Position numbers and translations under genes: made by a program
Assembly (NCBI RefSeq): GCF_014925385.1
Contig: NZ_JACSDK010000014.1
Coordinates: 124,001 to 188,000 of the forward strand
Reading direction: 5' to 3'
DNA: 64,000 bases
Source: Pelagibius marinus
GTDB taxonomy: Bacteria > Pseudomonadota > Alphaproteobacteria > Kiloniellales > Kiloniellaceae
Shown: positions 48,894 to 58,000 of the stretch, piece by piece
How positions within the stretch are numbered: position 1 is the first letter of the stretch
How the letters are laid out: each line of letters starts with the position of its first letter
Notes under the pieces: generated by a model
The model's database searches: none
Seen by the model: the letters and a program-made list of their open reading frames with translations, nothing else
Told to the model about the DNA's origin: nothing

Positions 48894-50198
48894 TCAAGAG
48901 CGTGTCCCTCCTGCGTCCCGCTGACCTTCCGCGAACTGCACTTCGAATTCCTCCTGAATGCGGCGCAGTTCCTCGATGGCGGCGCGGATGTCCGAGCTGT
49001 CGATGACATTGACCTCGACCCGCTCGCCGACGCGTGAGAGGCGGCGGCGTAGATTGCGGTGTTCCTCGGAGAGGAAGTCGTCGACCTGGTAAACCTGGAT
49101 GGGGCGGGCGAAGCCCTTCGGCGTGATGCGCTCGACCTTCGTGCAGTGAACATGGCCCTGGATCAGGCTGTGGGTATTCTCGTCGACCAGTATGGCGTCC
49201 GGCTTGGCCGCCACCTCCAGGCGCGAGGCCAGATTCACCGGGCTGCCCAGGACGGTGTAGTCGAGGCGCTGCTCGGAGCCGAAGTTCCCCACCGTGCAGA
49301 AACCGGTGGCAATCCCCATGCGGACGTGCAGACCCTGCGACACGCCGAGCTTCTGCCAGTACTTCTGCAGCTCCGCCGCCCGCGCGCGCATTCGCAGCGC
49401 CATCTCCACGCAGCGCAGCGCGTCCTCGGTTTCGCCCTCGCTTTCCGGGTCGCCGAAGAAGACGAGGATGGCGTCGCCGATGAACTTGTCGATGGTGCCG
49501 CCGCAGTCGAGCGCGATGGAGGCCATTTCGGAGAGGTAGGAGTTCACCACCTTGGCCAGGCGTTCCGGTTCCAGGCTGTCGCTCAGATCGGTGAACTGGA
49601 CGATGTCGGAGAGGAAGATCGTCAGGTTCTTGCGACTATAGGCGCTGGCCTGTTCGTCGGTGTGGGAGAAGATGGTCTGATAGATCTGCGGCGAAAGGTA
49701 CTTGGCCAGCCGGGTGGCGAGGCTCTCGAGTTGGCGGCTTTTCTCCTCGATGATCTCGCGGTCGCGGATCTTCTGCTCCAGAAGCTCCTCCCGATCCCGC
49801 TTCAACTTCCACTCGGCGGTGCGGTCGACGAACTGGCCCTGGACGCCGTTCAGGTAGGAAAAGACATCGTCCGTTGTCCGCGTGGACAGCAGGGAAAACA
49901 CCTTGTCCTCGCCGTCCAGGTTGATGTGGATCTCGGGAATGAGGACCGAACCCTTGCCGTTCAAGCTGACGACAAAGTTCTCGATCTGTGCACCGGGGAC
50001 TCCAAGCTGCTCCAGCACGTCGGGAAAGTAGACGTTGGTGACGTTGCCGAGGACCGGAAAGAAGCTCTTGAAGTTGTCGTTCACCTTCAGGACCTGCAGT
50101 TCCTTGTTGGCGAAGTAGCACGCCGTAATCGCGTTGCGGAAGTTGAAGAAGCTCAGGTCGACGATGTTGTGCTGATTGAAAAAATCTTCCAGTTTCAT
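48894..50198 (-). CDS. Class III adenylate/guanylate cyclase with N-terminal PAS-like sensor
   Basis: 434 residues. N-terminal PAS-like domain (about 1-125), a coiled coil (about 130-170, rich in Glu, Lys and Arg), then a class III cyclase domain (about 185-360). Metal-binding aspartates are in TIFLSDIVQFT and FIGDAILVFFG; the purine lysine is in TIDKFIGDA and the transition-state Asn/Arg in SPVNLASRLE, so it should be active. A short C-terminal coiled segment follows. No transmembrane helix, so it is a cytoplasmic sensor making cAMP or cGMP in response to an unknown signal. Confidence 0.92.
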   Translation of the reverse strand: MKLEDFFNQHNIVDLSFFNFRNAITACYFANKELQVLKVNDNFKSFFPVLGNVTNVYFPDVLEQLGVPGAQIENFVVSLNGKGSVLIPEIHINLDGEDKVFSLLSTRTTDDVFSYLNGVQGQFVDRTAEWKLKRDREELLEQKIRDREIIEEKSRQLESLATRLAKYLSPQIYQTIFSHTDEQASAYSRKNLTIFLSDIVQFTDLSDSLEPERLAKVVNSYLSEMASIALDCGGTIDKFIGDAILVFFGDPESEGETEDALRCVEMALRMRARAAELQKYWQKLGVSQGLHVRMGIATGFCTVGNFGSEQRLDYTVLGSPVNLASRLEVAAKPDAILVDENTHSLIQGHVHCTKVERITPKGFARPIQVYQVDDFLSEEHRNLRRRLSRVGERVEVNVIDSSDIRAAIEELRRIQEEFEVQFAEGQRDAGGTRS

Positions 50199-50374
50199 CG
50201 GCTCTCCCCTCCTGGCCGGTCGCGGGAAGGCTCAGGTTGCGCAGCGCAGCGCCATAGGCACCGGCGGCACTCGCAGGCGAAGCGGAAGCCCGATTTCCGC
50301 TTTTGCGCGAGCAGCGCAACTCAGCTGTAATACTGCAACAGCTTGAGCCTTTACCGCTTCGGCGGCAAGGCCGC

Positions 50375-51193
50375 TCAGGGGCGGGCTACGATCATCGCCG
50401 CAGGGACCGGCACGACGTAGCCGCCGTCCGCTGCAAAGTCAGCCTCCACCTTGGCCGTCATCTCGCCGCGTATGCGATCGACGATCTCTGCAGACTGGCT
50501 CTTCAGCAGCATGGAGACTGCGACTGTCGCATTTGCATAGATGTCGAAGAGGTCACCCGGCGCGTCGAGCCGCCAGGTGAAATGGAGGATGTCGTGAGCG
50601 GCGAGCCGGAAGCCGGCAGCCTGGAGCAGCGTCTCGGCGGTTTCCCGGTGCGCGAACTGAAAGAAATCCGGCTGCGGCGGCGCACTCGACAGGTCCGCGT
50701 GGGTCTTGATGGCACGCAAGGCGGTGCCGAATGCGGGATTTGCTTCCGGTGCGGCCCAGCAGGTGAAGGCGAAGGTGCCGCCCGGGCGCAGGACACGCCG
50801 AACTTCGGAGAGCACGCGATTGTAGTCCGGCACATGCGGGATGCCGAAGTTGCAGGTGACGGCATCAAAGCTGGCCTCGCCATAGGGGAGGTTCTGGGCG
50901 TCGCCCTGCCGGAGGCTCGCCGCAGGTGCGGCACGGGCAGCCTTCTCCAGCATCGTCGGGGAAAAGTCGAGCCCCTCCACCTTCGCGCCGCTCTCGGTCA
51001 ACCTGGCGGTCAGATTGCCCTGTCCACAACAGAGGTCCAGGATGTCGCGGCCAGGTCCGGGCGCGACGACGGAAACGAGCTGCTCTGCAATCCGGTCGGT
51101 AATGGGGCCGAAGCGCGTAACATAGTTCTCGGCGACGCTGTCGTCGGCCCAGCCCTTGCGTTCTCTTTCGCCGAATACGGAATAGTCGTCCAT
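50375..51193 (-). CDS. Class I SAM-dependent methyltransferase
   Basis: 272 residues from ATG 51193, which has GGAGAGG upstream; the longer frame to 51376 overlaps the divergent decarboxylase start. UbiE/COQ5-like fold: motif I DILDLCCGQGNLTARL (about residue 53), an acidic residue in VEGLDFSP, and motif II/III in FDAVTCNFGIPHVPD and LRPGGTFAF. Probably methylates a small molecule. Divergent from the PLP decarboxylase gene, 169 bases between starts. Confidence 0.88.
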   Translation of the reverse strand: MDDYSVFGERERKGWADDSVAENYVTRFGPITDRIAEQLVSVVAPGPGRDILDLCCGQGNLTARLTESGAKVEGLDFSPTMLEKAARAAPAASLRQGDAQNLPYGEASFDAVTCNFGIPHVPDYNRVLSEVRRVLRPGGTFAFTCWAAPEANPAFGTALRAIKTHADLSSAPPQPDFFQFAHRETAETLLQAAGFRLAAHDILHFTWRLDAPGDLFDIYANATVAVSMLLKSQSAEIVDRIRGEMTAKVEADFAADGGYVVPVPAAMIVARP

Positions 51194-51362
51194 CAAGACC
51201 TCTCCTCCGTTTTCTTCTACGGAATCAGGGTAGCCGCTTTCGGTCCCGATGCCATTGCGTGTATTCCGAAAGTATAGCGGCTGCCGGCGATCTTCGGTTG
51301 CGGCAGCAGGCGTAAGCGGCACGCAATTGCCGTCCCTGCGGCGCGGGGCTAGGCTGCCCGTC

Positions 51363-52730
51363 ATGATGGACAGCACCAGCTTGCAAAATCTCCTCAGCGA
51401 AGCGGCGTCGCGGGCGGCCGCCTATCTCGACGGGCTGCCGTCGCGGGAGGCAGGTCCCCTTCCGGGCTCGGTCGAGCGACTGATCCGGGCGCTCGAGGGT
51501 CCCTTGCCGGGCGGGCCGAGCGTGGCGGAGGATGTCCTCGCTTTTCTGGATGACTACGGGTCGCCGGCCACCGTGGCCAGCGCCGGTGGACGATATTTCG
51601 GCTTCGTCACGGGAGGTGCCCTGCCGGCGACGCTGGCCGCCCAGTATCTCGCCGCGGCCTGGGACCAGAACAGCTTCAGCTTCGTCAGCTCTCCGGCGGT
51701 TGCCTGCTTCGAGGCGGCGGCCCTGCGCTGGGTGAAGGAGGCGCTGGGGTTGCCGGCCGTTGCCGAGGGCGCTCTGGTGACCGGCGCGACCATGGCGAAC
51801 TTCACCTGCCTTGCGGCGGCGCGGAACCACGTGCTGGCGCGCGCCGGCTGGGACGTGGACCGGCAGGGCCTCTTCGGCGCGCCGGAGCCGACCGTCGTCG
51901 TCGGCGGCGAGGCGCACGCCTCCCTCTTCAAGGTGCTTTCCCTGCTGGGGCTGGGACGCGACCGGGTGCTGCGCGTGGAAGCGGATGGGCAGGGGCGGCT
52001 GCGCGCCGACCGGCTGCCGCCGGTCGACGGGCCCGTCATCGTCTGCATCCAGGCGGGCAACGTGAACTCCGGCGCCTTCGATCCGGCCGAGGAGGTCGTC
52101 GCCTGGGCGCGGCAGCGCGATGCCTGGGTCCATGTGGACGGCGCCTTCGGGCTCTGGGCCCTGGCCTCGAGCGAACTGGCGCCGCTGGCCCAGGGATTCC
52201 GCGAGGCCGACTCCTGGGCGACCGATGCGCACAAGTGGCTGAACGTGCCCTACGACTCCGGGATCGCCCTGGTCCGGGATGCGGAAGTGCTGGCGAAGGC
52301 CATGTCGATCAGCGGGTCGTACCTGCTGCCCAGCACACACCGCGACGCCATGAACGTCACGCCCGACAGCTCACGCCGCGCCAGGGCCATTGAGGTCTGG
52401 GCGGCGCTCAAGGCGCTAGGGCGATCCGGTTTGGCCGACATGATCGAGCGCAACTGCCGCCAGGCGCGGCGGCTGGCCGAAGGCCTGCGTGACGGCGGCG
52501 TCGAGATCCTGAACGAGGTGGTGCTGAACCAGGTCGTCGCTTGCTTCGGGGACGACGCCCGGACGCAGCGCGTCATCGCCGCGGTTCAGGACGACGGCAC
52601 CTGCTGGTGCGGTGGCACCAGCTGGAAAGGGCGCGCGGCCATGCGGATCAGCGTCTCTTCCTGGGCCACCAGCGACGACGATATCGAGCGTTCCCTGGCG
52701 GCGATCCTCGCCGCGCATCGCGAGGCCTGA
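51363..52730 (+). CDS. PLP-dependent group II amino acid decarboxylase
   Basis: 455 residues from ATG 51363 (next codon is also ATG); the open frame further upstream is not supported. Fold type I PLP enzyme of the aromatic-amino-acid/glutamate decarboxylase family. The PLP-stacking His is in GGEAHASLFK, the Asp in WVHVDGAFG and the PLP lysine in TDAHKWLN (about residue 296). Substrate may be an aromatic amino acid, glutamate, aspartate or 2,4-diaminobutyrate; the sequence does not decide. A terminator at 52738-52765 follows. Confidence 0.9.
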   Translation: MMDSTSLQNLLSEAASRAAAYLDGLPSREAGPLPGSVERLIRALEGPLPGGPSVAEDVLAFLDDYGSPATVASAGGRYFGFVTGGALPATLAAQYLAAAWDQNSFSFVSSPAVACFEAAALRWVKEALGLPAVAEGALVTGATMANFTCLAAARNHVLARAGWDVDRQGLFGAPEPTVVVGGEAHASLFKVLSLLGLGRDRVLRVEADGQGRLRADRLPPVDGPVIVCIQAGNVNSGAFDPAEEVVAWARQRDAWVHVDGAFGLWALASSELAPLAQGFREADSWATDAHKWLNVPYDSGIALVRDAEVLAKAMSISGSYLLPSTHRDAMNVTPDSSRRARAIEVWAALKALGRSGLADMIERNCRQARRLAEGLRDGGVEILNEVVLNQVVACFGDDARTQRVIAAVQDDGTCWCGGTSWKGRAAMRISVSSWATSDDDIERSLAAILAAHREA

Positions 52731-52737
52731 AAGAAAA

Positions 52738-52765
52738 AAGCCCGCCGGTGGGCACCGGCGGGCTT
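52738..52765. terminator. Bidirectional intrinsic terminator
   Basis: AAGCCCGCCGGTG (52738-52750), 2-base loop, CACCGGCGGGCTT (52753-52765): a perfect 13-bp stem. Upstream AAAGAAAA on the plus strand becomes a U-rich tail for the minus strand, so it is the terminator of gcl-hyi-glxR; with a short T run it may also stop the decarboxylase transcript. Confidence 0.9.
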
Positions 52766-52810
52766 CAGTCGAAGGCACAGGGAAAGACTACTTCGGAAGA
52801 AGTCCCCCTA

Positions 52811-53725
52811 TTATTCCGCAGCCGCGGAGGCGGCGGAATCTTCTGCGACCGGGTGAGCGGCCATGAGTTCGAGCGCCTTGACCATGGCGGAGTGGTCCCA
52901 GGCGGCCCCGCCGTTGGCGGCGCAGGCGTTGAACAGCTCCTGCGCGGTCGCCGTGTTGGGCAGGCTGACGCCCAGCGCCTTGGCGCCCTGCAGGGCGAGA
53001 TTGAGATCCTTCTGGTGCAGCTCGATGCGGAAACCCGGATCGAAGGTGCGCTTGATCATACGCTCGCCGTGGATCTCCAGGATGCGCGAGGTGGCAAGGC
53101 CGCCCATCAGCGCCTGGCGCACCTTGGCCGGGTCGGCGCCGGCCTTGGAGGCGAAGACCAGGGCCTCGCCCACCGCCTCGATGGTCAGGGCGACGACGAT
53201 CTGGTTGGCGACCTTGGTGGTCTGGCCCACACCGTTCGGGCCGACCAGGGTGATGTTCTTGCCCATCAGCTCGAAGATCGGCTTGGCCTTCTCGAAGGCC
53301 GCGTCGCTGCCGCCGACCATGATGGTGAGGGAGGCCGACTTGGCGCCGACCTCGCCGCCGGAGACCGGCGCGTCCAGGTAGTCGCAGCCCGCCTCGTTGA
53401 TCTTCTGGGCGAAGACCTTGGTCTCGATGGGCGAGATCGAGCTCATGTCGATCACCAGCTTGCCCTTGGAGAGACCTTCGGCGACGCCGTTCTCGCCGAA
53501 CAGCACGGCCTCGACCTGCGGGGTGTCGGGCACCATGGTGATGATGATGTCGCTGGCCGCGGCCACGTCCTTGGCGCTGTCGACCAGCTTCAGGCCCTTG
53601 CCCTTCAGCTCGTCCGGCGCCGGGGTGCGGTGCACGGTGCTGGTGACCTCGTGCCCGCCGTCCAGCAGGTGGCCGACCATGGGCGCGCCCATGATGCCGA
53701 GGCCGATGAATCCGATCTTTGCCAT
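52811..53725 (-). CDS. glxR: 2-hydroxy-3-oxopropionate (tartronate semialdehyde) reductase
   Basis: 304 residues, beta-hydroxyacid dehydrogenase family. Reduces tartronate semialdehyde to D-glycerate with NAD(P)H. The Rossmann motif GFIGLGIMGAPMV is at the N-terminus, the substrate-binding DAPVSGGEVGA near residue 118, and the catalytic Lys in QTTKVANQIVV near residue 170. A tail of about 15 Ala/Glu-rich residues ends the protein. Last gene of the gcl-hyi-glxR operon, 44 bases after hyi. Confidence 0.95.
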   Translation of the reverse strand: MAKIGFIGLGIMGAPMVGHLLDGGHEVTSTVHRTPAPDELKGKGLKLVDSAKDVAAASDIIITMVPDTPQVEAVLFGENGVAEGLSKGKLVIDMSSISPIETKVFAQKINEAGCDYLDAPVSGGEVGAKSASLTIMVGGSDAAFEKAKPIFELMGKNITLVGPNGVGQTTKVANQIVVALTIEAVGEALVFASKAGADPAKVRQALMGGLATSRILEIHGERMIKRTFDPGFRIELHQKDLNLALQGAKALGVSLPNTATAQELFNACAANGGAAWDHSAMVKALELMAAHPVAEDSAASAAAE

Positions 53726-53769
53726 GACTTTCCGTTCCTTTCGCTCAAATCTTTTTATGCAGGCGCGGC

Positions 53770-54567
53770 TTATTCCGCCGCGGCGCTGGCGGAGAGATAG
53801 GGGCGCAGCCAGCCGAGGCCTTCCGAGGTGCCGGCCTTGGGCTTGTACTCGCAGCCGATCCAGCCCTTGTAGCCCATCTTGTCGATGGCATCGAAGAGGA
53901 AGGTGTAGTTGATCTCGCCGGTGCCCGGCTCGTGGCGGCCCGGGTTGTCGGCCAGCTGCATGTGCGGGATCTTCGCCAGGTTCTTCTCGATGGTGCGCGT
54001 CAGATCGCCTTCCATGACCTGCATGTGATAGATGTCGTACTGGAAGAAGAGGTTGTCCGAGCCCACCGTCTCGATGGTCATCATCGCCTGGGCGGAGGTG
54101 TCCAGGTAGTAGCCGGGGATGTCGATGGTGTTGATCGCCTCGATCAGCAGCTTGATGCCCGCTTCCCCGGTCTTCTTCGCGGCGAAGCGCAGGTTCTCGA
54201 TGTAGGTCTCCGCCACCTTGTCCGGATCGGCGTGCTCGGGGCGGATGCCGGCCATGGCGTGCAACTGGGTGCAGCCCAGGGCTTTGGCGTAGTCGATGGC
54301 GGTGCCGACGCCGTCCTGGAACTCGCTCACCCGGTCCGGTAAACAGGCCAGTCCGCGCTCGCCGGCATCCCAGTCGCCCGCCGGCATGTTGTGCAGCACC
54401 TGGACCAGGCCGTTGGCTTTCAGCGCCTCGGCCAGGACTTCCTTCTCGAAGGCGTAGGGGAAGAGGTACTCGACGCCCTGGAAGCCGTCTTTCGCGGCCG
54501 CGGCAAAGCGGTCGAGGAAGTCGTGCTCGTTGTAGAGCATCGACAGGTTGGCGGCGAACTTAGGCAT
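53770..54567 (-). CDS. hyi: Hydroxypyruvate isomerase
   Basis: 265 residues from ATG 54567, which has AGGAGG upstream; the frame is open to 54594 with another ATG but no ribosome site. TIM-barrel xylose isomerase-like fold. Interconverts hydroxypyruvate and tartronate semialdehyde. Metal/substrate residues include the Glu in LLIEAIN, the His in YDIYHMQ and the Glu of IGCEYKP. Its place between gcl and glxR is the usual one for Hyi. Confidence 0.95.
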   Translation of the reverse strand: MPKFAANLSMLYNEHDFLDRFAAAAKDGFQGVEYLFPYAFEKEVLAEALKANGLVQVLHNMPAGDWDAGERGLACLPDRVSEFQDGVGTAIDYAKALGCTQLHAMAGIRPEHADPDKVAETYIENLRFAAKKTGEAGIKLLIEAINTIDIPGYYLDTSAQAMMTIETVGSDNLFFQYDIYHMQVMEGDLTRTIEKNLAKIPHMQLADNPGRHEPGTGEINYTFLFDAIDKMGYKGWIGCEYKPKAGTSEGLGWLRPYLSASAAAE

Positions 54568-54620
54568 TCTGGGGATCCTCCTGAATTTTTCCACAGCTTA
54601 CAGGGTGGGGCGGCCCCTGA

Positions 54621-54678
54621 GTCAACAAGGCCAGTCAACAAGGCCAGTCAACAAGGCCGGTCAACAAGGCCGGTCAAT
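54621..54678. repeat. 13-bp tandem repeat between hyi and gcl
   Basis: GTCAACAAGGCCA is repeated at 54621-54633, 54634-54646, then GTCAACAAGGCCG at 54647-54659 and 54660-54672, and a partial copy GTCAAT starts at 54673. The unit is not a multiple of three and the region lies outside genes. It is the only short tandem array noticed in the window. Confidence 0.95.
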
Positions 54679-54733
54679 GACAGCGGGATGAAGAACCGCT
54701 GCCGCTAAAACGGCAGGGTCCTTTTCGCCGGCG

Positions 54734-56536
<1,803 letters not shown>

Positions 56537-56627
56537 CGTCGTTCCTCCGCCCCGAACTTGATGCTCGGGTGTTGTTCTTGCTGGGGTGGCGAAGATGCCA
56601 CTTGGAATTTCATGAGTCAATAGGAAT

Positions 56628-56652
56628 GGAATGATATTCCGTATCGTGGAAT
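56628..56652. promoter_or_regulatory. Putative IclR-type operator in the gcl-iclR spacer
   Basis: GGAAT-GAT-ATTCC (56628-56640) is a perfect palindrome with the shape of IclR-family sites (TGGAAT...ATTCCA-like), and its right arm is reused with GGAAT at 56648-56652 to form a second, wider repeat. It lies 92 bases upstream of the gcl start and downstream of the candidate gcl -10, a good place for a repressor. Confidence 0.6.
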
Positions 56653-56668
56653 AATGGAAATAAGATCG

Positions 56669-56705
56669 AAATACATAATGTATTTCAAATTGTTATAATG
56701 GACAA
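56669..56705 (-). promoter_or_regulatory. Candidate gcl promoter with overlapping 17-bp palindrome
   Basis: On the minus strand TTGTCC (56700-56705), 17 bases, TACATT (56677-56682) form a plausible promoter for gcl. The -10 region lies inside AAATACATAATGTATTT (56669-56685), a perfect 17-bp palindrome. On the plus strand TATAAT at 56694-56699 could be the -10 for the iclR gene. Confidence 0.5.
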
Positions 56706-56819
56706 TAAAATGGAACTGGCTGCCAAAAGTGGCGTCGGCGGCGTTCTGCGACGTGCCTGCTGACAGCTTCGGGCTTTGCCCTCTATGCTGCGCCTGCCGA
56801 GGGAAGGGAGATTCGCGCC

Positions 56820-57635
56820 ATGCCGAGAACCGCCGCCAAGAGCCGGGGCGCTGCCAAGGGAGACGCCAGCAAGGGAAGCGGGCAGGTCCAGTCGCTCGAC
56901 CGGGCCCTGTCGATTCTGGAGCGCCTGGCCGATGCCGACGGGATGACGCTGACCGACCTGGCCCAGTCCGTCGGCCTTGCGCCCTCGACCACCCACCGCC
57001 TGCTGACCACGCTGCAGCAGCGCCGTTTCGCCGACTTCGACGAGGAATACTCCGTCTGGGTGATCGGCGTCGGCGCCTTCAATGTCGGCAATGCCTTCCT
57101 GCGCAACCGCCGCATCGTCACCCTGGGCCGCCCGGTCATGCGCCGGCTCATGGAGGACGTGGGGGAGACCGTGAACCTGGCGGTGGAAGACCAGAACGAA
57201 CTGGTCTACGTGACCCAGTTCGAGAGCCACGCGCCCATGCGCGCCTTCTTCCGCCCGGGGCGCCGCGCGCCGATGCACGCCTCGGCCGTCGGCAAGGCGA
57301 TGCTGGCGGAGATAGACGACGCGGCGCTGACCGATCTGCTGCACCGCAAGGGCATGCCGCGCTTCACCGACAAGACCATCGTCGATCCCACGGCATTGCG
57401 CGCCGAACTGGAGAAGACGCGCCAGCGCGGTTGGGGCGTCGACGACGAGGAGCACACCGTAGGCATGCGCTGCGTGGCGGCGACCATCCACAACGAGCAC
57501 GGCGAGGTCATCGCCGGGGTGTCGGTCTCCGGCCCCTCGGTGCGCGTCACCGAGACCCGGCTGGGCGAACTGGGCGCGCGGGTGGTCCAGGCGGCCAAGG
57601 AGATCACCGAGCAGATCGGCGGCGTGGCGCCCTAG
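56820..57635 (+). CDS. IclR-family transcriptional regulator
   Basis: 271 residues. A short basic N-terminal tail (1-22), winged helix-turn-helix (about 23-90: SLDRALSILERLADADGMT in part, recognition helix near GLAPSTTHRLL), then the IclR effector domain with the conserved GRRAPMHASAVGKAML loop. Divergent from gcl with palindromes between them, so it is very likely the regulator of the glyoxylate operon, like AllR, responding to glyoxylate or a related acid. It is not known from sequence whether it represses or activates. Confidence 0.9.
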   Translation: MPRTAAKSRGAAKGDASKGSGQVQSLDRALSILERLADADGMTLTDLAQSVGLAPSTTHRLLTTLQQRRFADFDEEYSVWVIGVGAFNVGNAFLRNRRIVTLGRPVMRRLMEDVGETVNLAVEDQNELVYVTQFESHAPMRAFFRPGRRAPMHASAVGKAMLAEIDDAALTDLLHRKGMPRFTDKTIVDPTALRAELEKTRQRGWGVDDEEHTVGMRCVAATIHNEHGEVIAGVSVSGPSVRVTETRLGELGARVVQAAKEITEQIGGVAP

Positions 57636-58000
57636 CGCCGGCGTCGGGCCGCAGCCGGATCGTATAAGTTACTGGAAGCAAATGATTCCCGCTTGGCGCG
57701 TAAGTTCCGTTGCGGGCTCCCGAAGTTGGGCTGCATCGCTTTGTATTCTCTCTAGAATGTGACAGAAAACACGTCGACGGGTTTTCCTGGGGAGTAGTAT
57801 AGATGCTCGAAGGGGGACGCAGGTTTGGGATGCATTCACGTCAGCATTTCCGCCGAGGAGAGAGCCTGCCGGCCGAGCCGGCGGCGGCGGAATTGCCGTG
57901 CCACACGACGGACACAGCTTCTAATCGCGCCGCGGTTTAATCTGCGCGCTGCGGAATGCTGGTCGCGCGGGCGATCCGGGGGCGAGAGAGGGACGCGGCG
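57636..58000. other. Gap before the cyclase-YcaO-TfuA operon
   Basis: 365 bases between iclR and the cyclase start. It should carry the promoter of the operon that follows. A short inverted repeat ATTCT-CTCT-AGAAT lies at 57745-57758. A 45-codon open frame at 57803-57940 is listed separately. No RNA gene is recognised. Confidence 0.5.
57803..57940 (+). CDS. Possible 45-residue small protein upstream of the cyclase gene
   Basis: ATG 57803 has GGGGAG 8-9 bases upstream, a better ribosome site than many genes here. The predicted peptide starts MLEGGRRFGMHSRQ, has an Ala/Pro/Glu-rich middle and ends LPCHTTDTASNRAAV, with Cys, Thr and Ser near the end. No homologue recognised. It lies 60 bases before the cyclase start and could be a leader peptide, a small substrate of the YcaO-TfuA pair downstream, or chance. 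Codon use in a region this GC-rich does not settle the matter. Confidence 0.3.
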   Translation: MLEGGRRFGMHSRQHFRRGESLPAEPAAAELPCHTTDTASNRAAV

